Shown here piece after piece: positions 7,763 through 16,180 of a stretch of DNA of 52,620 nt (positions are counted from its first letter, which is position 1; every line of letters starts with the position of its first letter). The notes under the pieces are model-generated. The model did no database searches. It was not told the origin of the DNA and worked only from the letters and a program-made list of their open reading frames with translations. Origin of the DNA: UMGS1668 sp035447605 (GTDB lineage Bacteria; Bacillota; Clostridia; Oscillospirales; Ruminococcaceae). Position numbers and translations under genes: made by a program. The DNA is taken from assembly GCA_035447605.1 (NCBI GenBank), contig DAOTHJ010000016.1, forward strand, positions 1-52,620. The letters run 5' to 3'.

Positions 7763-8681
7763 TGCGGACACCTCTCTTTCCGAATTTCTGCGCCCAGCGG
7801 ACCTTCCAATAAGGAATGGCAAGGAAGACCGCGACGATCAGCGCCGTGATGAGCTTCAGATCGTTGGTGTTGAGCCCCAGCTTCAAAACAATCTGAATCA
7901 CAATATAATAAATAACTGCGCCGATGGAGACGCTGAGCAGTTTCAGTGAAAAATTCCGGAAGATCTTTCCGAACACAACCTCGCCGATGATGACCGCCGC
8001 AAGACCGATCACGATGCCGCCTCGGCCCATATTGATGTCGGCGGCGCCCTGATACTGCGCGAGCAGCGCGCCGGACGCGGCCACAAGCCCGTTGGAAAGC
8101 ATCAGGCCGAGCACGATGTTGGAATTCGTGTTGATGCCCTGTGCGCGGGACATCTGCGGATTCGCGCCGGTGGCGCGGATCGAGCAGCCGCACTCGGTGC
8201 CAAAAAACCAGTAGAGCAGCGCGATCAGCACCGCGGTGAAGAGCATCAGCAGCGGCAGCGGATTCTCTAAAGTCAGGTCGCGCACATAGCGCTGGGAGAC
8301 CAGAAGATCGTACTTATCCACGCCGACCGGCTGGTTCGATTTGTTGTCCATGATGCGCAGATTCACCGAATACAGGGCAAGCTGCGTCAGGATGCCGGCA
8401 AGGATTGCGGGAATTCCGCAGAATGTATGAAAGAAACCGGTCACAAAGCCCGCCAGCAGCCCGGCAAGAAACGCGCACATCAGCGCGATCCACGGGCTGT
8501 ATCCCATGCGGATCAGCATAACGGCAACCGCGCCGCCGGTGGCGAGCGATCCGTCCACCGTCAGATCGGCCACATCCAACACGCGGAACGTGATGAAAAC
8601 GCCGATGGCCATGATGCCCCAGATCATGCCCTGCGCCGCGGCGCCGGGCATGGAATTGAGCAGGGACAGAATGAAATCCAT
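7755..8681 (-). CDS. ABC transporter permease of the Tyr-leader-regulated system
   Basis: A 308-residue integral membrane protein with about eight hydrophobic segments, paralogous to the permease at 4216-5112 (shared GVFITFRVLDVADLTVDGSL region, ILAGILTQLALYSVNLRIM, and a C-terminal LKLITALIVAVFL). The coupling-loop-like stretch GCSIRATGANPQMSRAQGI is near residues 164-182. Sequence divergence from the sister permease is large outside these blocks, consistent with an old duplication and a changed substrate. It lies 109 bases after the binding-protein gene. Confidence 0.9.
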   Translation of the reverse strand: MDFILSLLNSMPGAAAQGMIWGIMAIGVFITFRVLDVADLTVDGSLATGGAVAVMLIRMGYSPWIALMCAFLAGLLAGFVTGFFHTFCGIPAILAGILTQLALYSVNLRIMDNKSNQPVGVDKYDLLVSQRYVRDLTLENPLPLLMLFTAVLIALLYWFFGTECGCSIRATGANPQMSRAQGINTNSNIVLGLMLSNGLVAASGALLAQYQGAADINMGRGGIVIGLAAVIIGEVVFGKIFRNFSLKLLSVSIGAVIYYIVIQIVLKLGLNTNDLKLITALIVAVFLAIPYWKVRWAQKFGKRGVRSA

Positions 8682-8790
8682 AAAACAATTCTCCCATCAG
8701 GTTGAAATGACATCACCGGGAATTCCGCAAAAAGGAGCGAAAGGGAGATTTCCCCCTTCGCTCGCTTTTTGCGGAAAGATATTCTTTTGC

Positions 8791-9822
8791 TTATTCTGCA
8801 ATGGCCGTGTAGCCCTCGGGCACCGTGATGCCGAGCGCCGCGCAGTTGGCCGCGTTGTATTCCTTGACGGCATTGGGCGCGAACTGCACCGGCATCGTGG
8901 AGATATCCGCCTCGCCGGTCAGAATCCGGACAGCCATTTCGCCGGTGGTGCGGCCAAGCTCGTAGTAATCAATGGTGAGCGTCACGACGCCGCAGCCTTT
9001 GCAGAGGCCCTCTTCTCCCGCGACGACCGGAACTTTGGCGGGCAGGACCACGTTGGCGATGGCCTCGGTGTTGGAGGCGGCCGTGTTGTCGGTCGGGATG
9101 TAGATGACGTCGGAGCTGTCGCAGGCCGTCTGAGCCACGGAGGCGACATCGTTGGAATCCGTGAAGGCGAACGGCGTGCAGGTGTAGCCCATCGCTTCAA
9201 GGAGCCCGGTGATCTGTTCAACCTGGAACTGGGAGTTGGCCTCGGCGGAGCAGTAGAGCAGACCGATGTTCTCCGCATCGGGGAAGAGCTCCTGAATCAT
9301 CGCGGCCTGCTGATCCAGCGGGGCGAGATCGGAGGCGCCGGAGATGTTGCCGCCCACGGTACCGGTCCAGTTGTCGATCTCCAGCGCGGTCGCGTAATCG
9401 GTGACGGAGGTGCCGAGAATCGGAATCTCACTCGTGGCAGAAGCGGCGGCCTGGAGCGGGGAGGTGGCGTTGGCCATAATCAGATCCACATTGCTCGAGA
9501 CGAAGCCGTTGACGATGGTGCCGCAGGTGGGGGCGTCGCCGGAGGCATTCTGCAGGTCAAAGGTGACGCGGTCGCCCAGCGCCTCGGTCAGGGCGTCCTC
9601 AAAGCCTTGCGTGGCGGCATCCAGCGCCGGATGCTGCACGAGCTGGCAGATGCCGACGACAAAGGTTTCGTCGGAGGTATCCGTGCTCTCCGCTTCGGAG
9701 ATTTCGGTTTCACCGGAAACTTCGGATGTGGTTTCCGCTTCGCTGGTTTCGGTGGTTCCGCCGCAGGCGGCCAGGGACAGCACCATCAGCAGGGCCATCA
9801 CGATGCCAAATACTTTTTTCAT
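8791..9822 (-). CDS. TrpX-type substrate-binding lipoprotein, Tyr-leader-regulated system
   Basis: A 343-residue lipoprotein of the PF04392 family. Signal peptide MKKVFGIVMALLMVLSLAAC ends at a lipobox Cys near residue 20, followed by a Thr/Ser/Glu linker to about residue 50. The mature part starts FVVGICQLVQHPALDAATQG, parallel to the sister protein's opening. I chose the ATG at 9822 because AAGGAG lies eight bases upstream; an in-frame ATG at 9828 is too close to that site. Regulation by a Tyr-rich leader peptide suggests tyrosine (perhaps also phenylalanine) as the ligand; that is inference. Confidence 0.92.
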   Translation of the reverse strand: MKKVFGIVMALLMVLSLAACGGTTETSEAETTSEVSGETEISEAESTDTSDETFVVGICQLVQHPALDAATQGFEDALTEALGDRVTFDLQNASGDAPTCGTIVNGFVSSNVDLIMANATSPLQAAASATSEIPILGTSVTDYATALEIDNWTGTVGGNISGASDLAPLDQQAAMIQELFPDAENIGLLYCSAEANSQFQVEQITGLLEAMGYTCTPFAFTDSNDVASVAQTACDSSDVIYIPTDNTAASNTEAIANVVLPAKVPVVAGEEGLCKGCGVVTLTIDYYELGRTTGEMAVRILTGEADISTMPVQFAPNAVKEYNAANCAALGITVPEGYTAIAE

Positions 9823-9869
9823 GATCATTTCTCCTTTTTTATTGTGTGATTCTTCAGAAATTTCTATAC

Positions 9870-9900
9870 AAAAACGGCCCCGTCCAAACTGACGGGGCCG
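9870..9900 (-). terminator. Attenuator hairpin after the Tyr leader peptide
   Basis: On the minus strand CGGCCCCGTC / GACGGGGCCG (9900-9891 and 9884-9875) make a perfect 10-bp GC-rich stem with a 6-base loop, followed by TTTTT (9874-9870). It lies between the leader-peptide stop and the binding-protein start, as expected for an attenuator. Just upstream, CGCTCA (about 9924-9919) can pair with TGAGCG that runs into the 5' arm, a possible antiterminator. Confidence 0.88.
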
Positions 9901-9933
9901 CTCAGTATCAAAACAGGTTGAGCGCCGGTCGAT

Positions 9934-10089
9934 TCAGACGTATTGTGGCCGCGTAAACTCATAGTAATAGTAGTAATAATAAGCATGCAGAACCAGACCC
10001 GCAAAAAAGCGAGCCGGCTTCGTAAAGAAACGGGCGCAGAGATCCGCCGGAAGCAGAGACATCGTATGGGTTCTTGAAACGTTTTTCAT
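9934..10089 (-). CDS. Tyrosine-rich leader peptide (7 consecutive Tyr codons), putative transcription attenuator
   Basis: A 51-codon frame starting ATG at 10089, eight bases after AAAGGAG. It contains two FF pairs (residues 21-22 and 28-29) and then seven Tyr in a row at residues 37-43 (codons TAT TAT TAC TAC TAT TAC TAT), followed by EFTRPQYV and TGA. The frame is preceded by a clean promoter and followed 33 bases later by a GC-rich terminator hairpin. Such a run is what a ribosome-stalling amino-acid sensor needs: at low charged tRNA-Tyr the ribosome would stall on the Tyr run and favour an alternative RNA fold. It sits upstream of a TrpX-type amino-acid transporter. Regulation is inferred, the sequence facts are direct. 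Confidence 0.88.
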   Translation of the reverse strand: MKNVSRTHTMSLLPADLCARFFTKPARFFAGLVLHAYYYYYYYEFTRPQYV

Positions 10090-10136
10090 TGTAGCGGCTC
10101 CTTTCGTCCGAATTTTTTCGTGCTTTGTTGTGTTAT

Positions 10137-10165
10137 AGTTTAACCCTGTAAAGTCCAAAAGTCAA
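10137..10165 (-). promoter_or_regulatory. Promoter of the Tyr-leader transporter operon
   Basis: TTGACT (10160-10165), 17-base spacer, TAAACT (10137-10142) on the minus strand. The start site near 10130 leaves about 40 bases before the leader-peptide ATG. Confidence 0.88.
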
Positions 10166-10352
10166 GCACTTTCCGCATACAAATTGCCTAACCCTTTTTG
10201 CCTGAATTTGTACGATCCCACAAACTCCGGTTCAAAAAGGACTATGCTCTGCCCGCAGCCCATGTAAATTCCGGCAAAACCGTCCGCCCCGCCCGGAAAG
10301 CATCCGAAAAAATCCGTTTGCTTTTGACGATGCGGCCGGTATGATTTCCGTC
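10166..10352. other. Intergenic stretch between glmS terminator and Tyr-leader promoter
   Basis: I see no gene, RNA or repeat in this stretch. Confidence 0.5.
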
Positions 10353-10388
10353 AAAAAAACACGGCCACAGGATCTTCTGCGGCCGTGT
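10353..10388 (-). terminator. Intrinsic terminator after glmS
   Basis: On the minus strand ACACGGCCGCAG / CTGTGGCCGTGT form a 12-bp stem (one G-U pair) followed by seven T residues, about 100 bases after the glmS stop. Confidence 0.88.
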
Positions 10389-10485
10389 CTGGATTAAATT
10401 CCGTCTGTCCGTCCAACGCCGGACGGAGAGGAAAACTCCGCCGGTTTGGGGACGGCGCGTGGGGTATGCCCTTCCCTGGATGAAC

Positions 10486-12312
10486 TCATTCCACCGTGAC
10501 GGACTTTGCAAGGTTCCGCGGCTTATCGATGTCGCAGCCGTTCTCCTTCGCCACATAATAGGCAAAAAGCTGCAGCGGCACGATCTCCGCGGCGGCGGCA
10601 AAGAGCGGCTCGGTCTGCGGAACGGTGAGCACGTCGTCCGCCTCGGAGAAGATGCGCCGGTCTCCCTCCATCGCCACGCCCAGCACCGTCGCGCCGCGCG
10701 CCTTGACTTCCTCGATATTCGACATCATCTTGCCGAAGAGGCGCTCCTGGCAGCAGAGCGCGACAACCAGCCTGCCCTTGTCGATCAGGGCAATCGTGCC
10801 GTGCTTGAGCTCGCCGGCGGCGTAGGCCTCCGAGTGAAGATAAGAAATCTCTTTCAGTTTCAGCGAGCCTTCAAGGGCGACCGCGTAGTCGATGTTGCGG
10901 CCGATAAAGAAAAGAGCTTCATTCGTATGGTAGCGGGCCGCGAGCTCCTCCACGTCGGTGTTGAGGTCGATGGCGCGCTGAATCTGCGAAGGGATCTCGC
11001 GGACGGCCTTTACAAGCTCGTCGTAGCGCTCCCCGCCGATCCGGCCGAGCTTTTCCGCCGCCCAGACCGCGATCAGGCAGAGCGCGGCGACCTGAGTGGT
11101 ATATCCCTTCGTCGTGGCGACGGCGATTTCCGGCCCGGCATAGGTGTAAAGGACATGATCGGCCAGCTTGGCGATCGTGCTGCCGACCACATTCACAACG
11201 GCGAGCACATGGGCGCCCAGCGATTTGCACTGCCGCACCGCGGCGATGGTATCGGCCGTCTCGCCGGACTGTGAGATGACGATCAGCAGCGTATGCTCAT
11301 CCACGATGGGATCGCGGTAGCGCAGCTCGCTTGCGATGTCGATCTCCACCGGCAGACGGCAGAGGGATTCCATGATATATTTTCCGACGACTCCGGCATG
11401 ATAGGCGGAGCCGCAGCCCGTAATCAGAATCTTGCGGAATTTTCCGAATTCCTCCGGCGTCATGTCGAAATCGTCGAGCACGATCCGACCGTCCTTAATC
11501 CGCGGCTCAACGGTGGATTTGACGGCGTTGGGCTGCTCCATGATCTCTTTGAGCATGAAGTGCTCATAGCCGCCCTTCTCCGCGGCCTCGATGTTCCAGA
11601 CCACGCGCGTGACGGATTTTTTGACCGGTTCGCCGGTGCGGTCGAAAACCGTGACCGACTCCGGCGTGATCTCGGCGAACTCGCCCTCTTCCAGATAAAT
11701 CATGTTTCTGGTATGCGAGACGAGCGCCGTCACATCCGAGGCAAAATAGTTCTCGCCGACGCCGAGGCCGAGGATCATCGGGCATCCCTCTTTAATGACA
11801 TAGAGCTTACCCGGCTCGTCGGCGCAGAGAAAACCGAGCGCATACGAACCCTGGAGACGCGCGGCGGTCTTCATCACGGCGGCCTTGAAATCGCCGTCAT
11901 AATACATATCCAGCAAATACGGGATGACTTCGGTATCCGTATCGCTGAGGAATTCGTAGCCCTTTTCTTTCAGTTCCTCGCGCAGGACGACAAAATTCTC
12001 GATGATGCCGTTCTGGATCACCGCAAACCGGCCGTCTTTCGACAGGTGCGGATGCGCGTTGATATCCGTGGGCGCGCCGTGGGTTGCCCAACGGGTATGC
12101 GCAATGCCGCTGTCGCCGTGCAGGTCCGCCCCATCATGCGTCTTTTCGCAGAGGTTTTTGATGACGCCCGAAATCTTGACCATATTGATTTTGCCATCCG
12201 TCTGCACCGCGATGCCGGCGGAGTCGTACCCGCGGTATTCCAGTCTTTTAAGACCCTCCAGCAGCACCGGAGCGGCCTCCCGTGTTCCTGTAAAGCCGAT
12301 GATTCCACACAT
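10486..12312 (-). CDS. glmS: Glutamine-fructose-6-phosphate aminotransferase (isomerizing)
   Basis: A 608-residue GlmS that makes glucosamine-6-phosphate for cell-wall precursors. The start at 12312 gives MCGIIGF, leaving Cys2 as the N-terminal nucleophile of the class II glutaminase domain (about 1-230, with RWATHGAPTDINAHPH). Two SIS domains follow (GCGSAYHAG, ISQSGETADTIAAVR, SYLHSEAYAAGELKHGTIALID) and the conserved C-terminus ends DKPRNLAKSVTVE. AAGGGG lies upstream at suitable spacing. The open frame extends to 12525, but that would bury the catalytic Cys. I did not recognise a glmS ribozyme upstream, so control is probably by other means. Confidence 0.97.
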   Translation of the reverse strand: MCGIIGFTGTREAAPVLLEGLKRLEYRGYDSAGIAVQTDGKINMVKISGVIKNLCEKTHDGADLHGDSGIAHTRWATHGAPTDINAHPHLSKDGRFAVIQNGIIENFVVLREELKEKGYEFLSDTDTEVIPYLLDMYYDGDFKAAVMKTAARLQGSYALGFLCADEPGKLYVIKEGCPMILGLGVGENYFASDVTALVSHTRNMIYLEEGEFAEITPESVTVFDRTGEPVKKSVTRVVWNIEAAEKGGYEHFMLKEIMEQPNAVKSTVEPRIKDGRIVLDDFDMTPEEFGKFRKILITGCGSAYHAGVVGKYIMESLCRLPVEIDIASELRYRDPIVDEHTLLIVISQSGETADTIAAVRQCKSLGAHVLAVVNVVGSTIAKLADHVLYTYAGPEIAVATTKGYTTQVAALCLIAVWAAEKLGRIGGERYDELVKAVREIPSQIQRAIDLNTDVEELAARYHTNEALFFIGRNIDYAVALEGSLKLKEISYLHSEAYAAGELKHGTIALIDKGRLVVALCCQERLFGKMMSNIEEVKARGATVLGVAMEGDRRIFSEADDVLTVPQTEPLFAAAAEIVPLQLFAYYVAKENGCDIDKPRNLAKSVTVE

Positions 12313-12696
12313 TTCAGATTTCCCCTTTCCATGCTCCGGTACGGGTGCGGCGCCGGAGCTTCCGCTCCGGATTCCATCCGCGCCGGCCGCAGCCGTCTTT
12401 TTCTGAAGATAAAAATTCCGTTTCTTCCGTGCGGTTTCGGTTCCCCGAGCCATGGCGGCCTGATTGGAATGCCGCAGCCATGCCCTTTTTGGGGCCGAAG
12501 ACCACGCCGTCCGAAACGGAAGCATAGTTCGTTATATGAAGATTTCGCCTTTTTGGTTCCGCGGCGTCAATCCCGCCCGGGAACGAAAGGGCCCCTTACA
12601 CGGCAATGCCATCACGAGGCGCCCTTTCCGAGCGAGTCCGGCCGCCGCGGAAGGCCATAAAAATCATCTCAGGCGGAACATTCCGAAAACAGCAAA
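12313..12696. other. Intergenic region upstream of glmS
   Basis: 384 bases between the metallophosphoesterase stop and glmS. I looked for the glmS ribozyme core and did not find it, and no clear consensus promoter stands out. A GC-rich inverted repeat (GCTCCGG.../CCGGAGC) lies near 12340-12370. Confidence 0.45.
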
Positions 12697-13932
12697 TCAG
12701 GCTCCCAGATCTTCCTGCTGTAAGAGCTCGGAAGTCCCATCCTCCAAATACTGATAGAGGCTGACAACGGCGGCCGAAGCATCTGTTGCCGGCGTGATAA
12801 TCAAGTATGTATTCAGAGGATAGTCGGGCGCGGAATCTCTCCATGAGCCGCTGTTGGCGTAGATTACCTTTTCTCCGGCCGAGTTTTCCGTTGTTGTTAT
12901 TTTGGCGGCGTGCGTGTGGCTAAACACGACGATCCTTGCCGTGGAGCCGCCGTCAAAATACTCCGTCTGCGCCAGGGAATCGGTAAAATCATTGGAGCCC
13001 GCGTTCATCAGGGCCGTCATCACGTCAAACGGCACCGCCACCTGATTTTGCGTCTGTCTTTCCGCCCAATTTTCGATGACGCCGTCATACAGATTGATCT
13101 TGACTTCTCCGTTTTCATCCTGATAGGGAAGCAGGTCGCCAATCGCGTACGTATCCGTATAGCCGTCAAAATCGGTCTTTATCACGGCGTCGGAAAGGCT
13201 TTCGGACAGCGGCAGCTGAGACAGAATGGCCGCCAGACCCATGTTATAGGCATAATACGCCGTCTGCGTCGCATCCGCCTGATCCTGCGAGATCATAGGG
13301 ATCGCACTGGGCGTTCCCGCCGCGCCCTCCAGCGCCGACGTCACCGCGATTCTCGTGAGAAAATATCCGCACGGCAGAATCGAGGAGCCGCTCCCTGTAA
13401 GATCCCTGTTCGAGATCGGGTCGGGGCCGCAGATGAAATTGTACCGGTGACCGTGTTCGATCGCCGCTTCTCCGTTCAGAGCCGTATAGGTGCCGAGCCC
13501 TTCGGCGTCCCGCACCTGATTGATGCCGGGGAAGATCCGCTCGGCTTCTTCTTCGCTGAACGTCATATCGTGGTTTCCGGGTATATAGGTCACTTGGATC
13601 GCTCCGTCGGCAATGATCGCATTGACCGCATCGACGATATCCCGGTTATTCTCAACAATTTTGTCATCCAGATCGGCCAGGGAGGTGATCGTATAATCCA
13701 TCGGGATCACCCATTCATCTATCATATCACCGTTGATGACAAGCTCCGCAACCGACTCGGATTCTCTGATCATGGACAAAAAATCCACGATTGTCTGTTT
13801 GTTAAAATCGGTGCGCGAATAGGAATCATCCACATAGAGATGTAAATCACTGATGACAGCAATTTCGGTTCTTTTGTCCGCCTCTTCCGTGACGCCACAT
13901 CCCGAAAGGCAGATCAGACAAAGTGCCATCAT
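12697..13932 (-). CDS. Metallophosphoesterase lipoprotein
   Basis: A calcineurin-like phosphoesterase of about 411 residues. Metal-site motifs are ISDLHLYVDD (near 28), INGDMIDEW (near 66), GNHDMTF (near 118), EHGHRYN (near 159) and the late FSHTHAAK (about 336). A lipobox-like LSGC precedes the mature part, so it is probably anchored outside the membrane. The start is uncertain: the first in-frame ATG leaves an unusually short signal without positive charges. Upstream, the in-frame codons read EKKGIALICV, a far better signal, but have no standard start. A TTG behind GAGG would give that signal if one base were added in the A6 run at 13954-13959. Substrate unknown. Confidence 0.85.
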   Translation of the reverse strand: MMALCLICLSGCGVTEEADKRTEIAVISDLHLYVDDSYSRTDFNKQTIVDFLSMIRESESVAELVINGDMIDEWVIPMDYTITSLADLDDKIVENNRDIVDAVNAIIADGAIQVTYIPGNHDMTFSEEEAERIFPGINQVRDAEGLGTYTALNGEAAIEHGHRYNFICGPDPISNRDLTGSGSSILPCGYFLTRIAVTSALEGAAGTPSAIPMISQDQADATQTAYYAYNMGLAAILSQLPLSESLSDAVIKTDFDGYTDTYAIGDLLPYQDENGEVKINLYDGVIENWAERQTQNQVAVPFDVMTALMNAGSNDFTDSLAQTEYFDGGSTARIVVFSHTHAAKITTTENSAGEKVIYANSGSWRDSAPDYPLNTYLIITPATDASAAVVSLYQYLEDGTSELLQQEDLGA

Positions 13933-14219
13933 AACACATATTAACGCAATTCCTTTTTTCTCAACGGTTTTTTCCTCTTTTCCATAGCATTTTTATGTCT
14001 TTTAAGGATCCGTCGAGTTTGGTGCGGAACCCCAAAATTCCCTGTTGTCCGGCAATCATGCGCCGTGCCGCCGCCCATAAGAAAATCCCGTTTGGGGAGG
14101 AAACCCATCGGCGGCATCCCGCTTTTGAAAACAGGCCGCCATAAGGAAAGGGCAAGCGTGCCTCCAAAGGCTTCTCCGTTCGGCACGGCCCCTCAGCTCT
14201 TCGGTTTTCCGAAGCGGTT

Positions 14220-14474
14220 TCAGTTTAAGTCAATGAGCTTGGCGATGATTCCATCGAGACGATTCAGTTCCCTGACCAACCGCTCGACCTCCTCTTTTTC
14301 CCCGCAGGGCTGCAGGACGATAAGCCCATCCCGCGCACACACGTCTTCGCTCGCTTCATGCAAGCCCAAACGCGCCTTGATCTTACAGCCGTTCCTTGTA
14401 AGCGCCTGCTGAAGGCTCAGGGAATTGCCGACTCTGTTGTCCATTCTAATTCCTATTACATAATACGAAGACAT
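14220..14474 (-). CDS. Small TM1266-type iron-only hydrogenase system regulator
   Basis: An 84-residue protein beginning MSSYYVIGIRMDNRVGNSLSLQQALTRNG, with CKIKARLGLHEASED and C-terminal LVRELNRLDGIIAKLIDL. The pattern (ferredoxin-like/ACT-type fold, conserved R-LG-H) matches the small proteins named putative iron-only hydrogenase system regulators. AGGAGG lies eight bases before the ATG. It follows guaA by 35 bases in the same direction and could be cotranscribed. The [FeFe] hydrogenase itself is 12 kb away on the other strand, so a functional link is by family only. Confidence 0.75.
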   Translation of the reverse strand: MSSYYVIGIRMDNRVGNSLSLQQALTRNGCKIKARLGLHEASEDVCARDGLIVLQPCGEKEEVERLVRELNRLDGIIAKLIDLN

Positions 14475-14509
14475 CCGTTTTTCCTCCTTTTTTTCTCATT
14501 GCGTGATTC

Positions 14510-16036
14510 TTATTCCCACTCGATGGTTGCCGGCGGCTTGCTCGTGATATCGTAGACAACGCGGTTGATGCCGCGGATCTCGTTGGTGATGCGGCGGGAG
14601 GCGGAAAGCAGCGTCTCCATCGGAATCGGCGCCACTTCGGCGGTCATGAAGTCTCTTGTGACCACCGCGCGGAGGGCGACCGTATAATCATAGGTGCGTT
14701 CGTCGCCCATCACGCCGACGGAGCGCATATCGGTCATCACGGCAAAATATTGCGCCGGACGGGCCGGACATTTGTCGACCTCTTCACGCCAGATCGCGTC
14801 GGCGCCGCGGAGGATCTCCAGTTTTTCTTTTGTCAGCTCGCCGATGCAGCGGACGCCGAGCCCCGGGCCCGGGAACGGCTGGCGCTCGGTGAGAACGGAC
14901 GGCAGGCCGAGTTTTCTGCCGACTGCGCGGACTTCGTCTTTAAAAAGGCTTCTGAGCGGCTCGACCAGCCCGATGAAGCGCATGGTCTCCGGCAGCCCGC
15001 CAACGTTGTGATGGCTCTTGATTTTTGCGGAGCCGTTGACGCCCGACTCGACGATATCCGGATAGATCGTACCTTGGGCGAGATATTTGACGTCGCCGAA
15101 TTTAGCGGATTCCTCGTCAAACACCTCCACGAAGTTGCGGCCGATGATCTTGCGCTTTTCCTCCGGTTCGGTGACGCCCTTGAGCGCGCGGAGGAACCGC
15201 TCCTCGGCGTTGACGCGGACGAATGTCAGATCCCGGACACAGAACGCGGCCTCGACCTCGTCGCCCTCGTCCTTGCGCATCAGGCCGTGATCGACAAAGA
15301 TGCAGACGGCCTGCCCCGGGATGGCCTTGCTTAAAAGAGCGGCCGCCACCGCGGAATCGACGCCTCCGGAAAGGCCGAGCAGTACCTTCTCGTTCCCGAC
15401 CTGCTCCCGGATGGCTTTGATTTGCTTCTCGATAAAATCATCCATGGAGTAATCCCCGGCCGCTTCGCAAACGCCAAAGAGGAAGTTGTGGATCATCTCG
15501 ATGCCGGAATCGGTGGCGTCCGTCTCCGGATGGAACTGAAGGCAGTAGAATTTTTTCTTTTCATCCGAGGCGGCCGCATACGGGCAGTCGGCGGATTCGG
15601 CGATCGTACGGAATCCCTCCGGGAGCTTCATGATGCGGTCGTTGTGGCTCATCAGAACGGTATCGCAGGCGCCGATTCCATCGAAGATCGGGGAGCCGGC
15701 GTCGAAGCGGATGCCCACCTTGCCGAATTCACCGTTCTCGCCGGCGTTGACTTCGCCGCCGAGCACCCTGCAAAGATACTGCGCGCCGTAGCAGATGCCG
15801 AGCACCGGAATGCCGAGCTGGAAGATGGCGTTGTCGCAGGTCGGGGCATTCGGCGCATAGACGCTGTTCGGCCCTCCGGTCAGGATGATGCCGATCGGGG
15901 CAGCCTCCCGGATCGCCTCGATGCTGGAGGTACAGGGCCAGATTTCGGAATAGACGCCGCATTCCCGCACCTTGCGTGCGATCAGCTCTTTGTATTGGCC
16001 CCCGAAATCGAGGATCAGTGCCAACTGGTTTTTCAT
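14510..16036 (-). CDS. guaA: GMP synthase (glutamine-hydrolysing)
   Basis: A 508-residue GuaA that converts XMP to GMP with glutamine and ATP. The class I amidotransferase domain covers about residues 1-190 (LDFGGQYKELIARKVRE, nucleophile loop GICYGAQYL, FHPETD). The ATP-pyrophosphatase domain has the P-loop LGLSGGVDSAVAA near 220. The dimerisation domain ends with INRVVYDITSKPPATIEWE. The ATG at 16036 has AGGAGG ten bases upstream; an extra N-terminal extension to 16060 lies before that site and is not used. It is followed closely by the small TM1266-like gene. Confidence 0.97.
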   Translation of the reverse strand: MKNQLALILDFGGQYKELIARKVRECGVYSEIWPCTSSIEAIREAAPIGIILTGGPNSVYAPNAPTCDNAIFQLGIPVLGICYGAQYLCRVLGGEVNAGENGEFGKVGIRFDAGSPIFDGIGACDTVLMSHNDRIMKLPEGFRTIAESADCPYAAASDEKKKFYCLQFHPETDATDSGIEMIHNFLFGVCEAAGDYSMDDFIEKQIKAIREQVGNEKVLLGLSGGVDSAVAAALLSKAIPGQAVCIFVDHGLMRKDEGDEVEAAFCVRDLTFVRVNAEERFLRALKGVTEPEEKRKIIGRNFVEVFDEESAKFGDVKYLAQGTIYPDIVESGVNGSAKIKSHHNVGGLPETMRFIGLVEPLRSLFKDEVRAVGRKLGLPSVLTERQPFPGPGLGVRCIGELTKEKLEILRGADAIWREEVDKCPARPAQYFAVMTDMRSVGVMGDERTYDYTVALRAVVTRDFMTAEVAPIPMETLLSASRRITNEIRGINRVVYDITSKPPATIEWE

Positions 16037-16180
16037 GCTGTTTGTTCCTCCTGTGCTCAAAGATGAAGCGCCGTGCTCAAAGCGGCGTGCCCGGACGATT
16101 CTTTATCCTTATAATATAGAACAATATTATTCCCGGCATATGCCGATCCAAAAATTCTTTTCGGAGCGGGGCCGCCGCGC

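Noticed and set aside
12313..12560. Possible glmS ribozyme
   Set aside because: The conserved catalytic-core sequence is not found on the glmS strand, so I do not call it.
13941..14186. Minus-strand frame of 81 codons before the metallophosphoesterase
   Set aside because: No ribosome site or family features; probably chance, apart from its overlap with the odd start region noted above.
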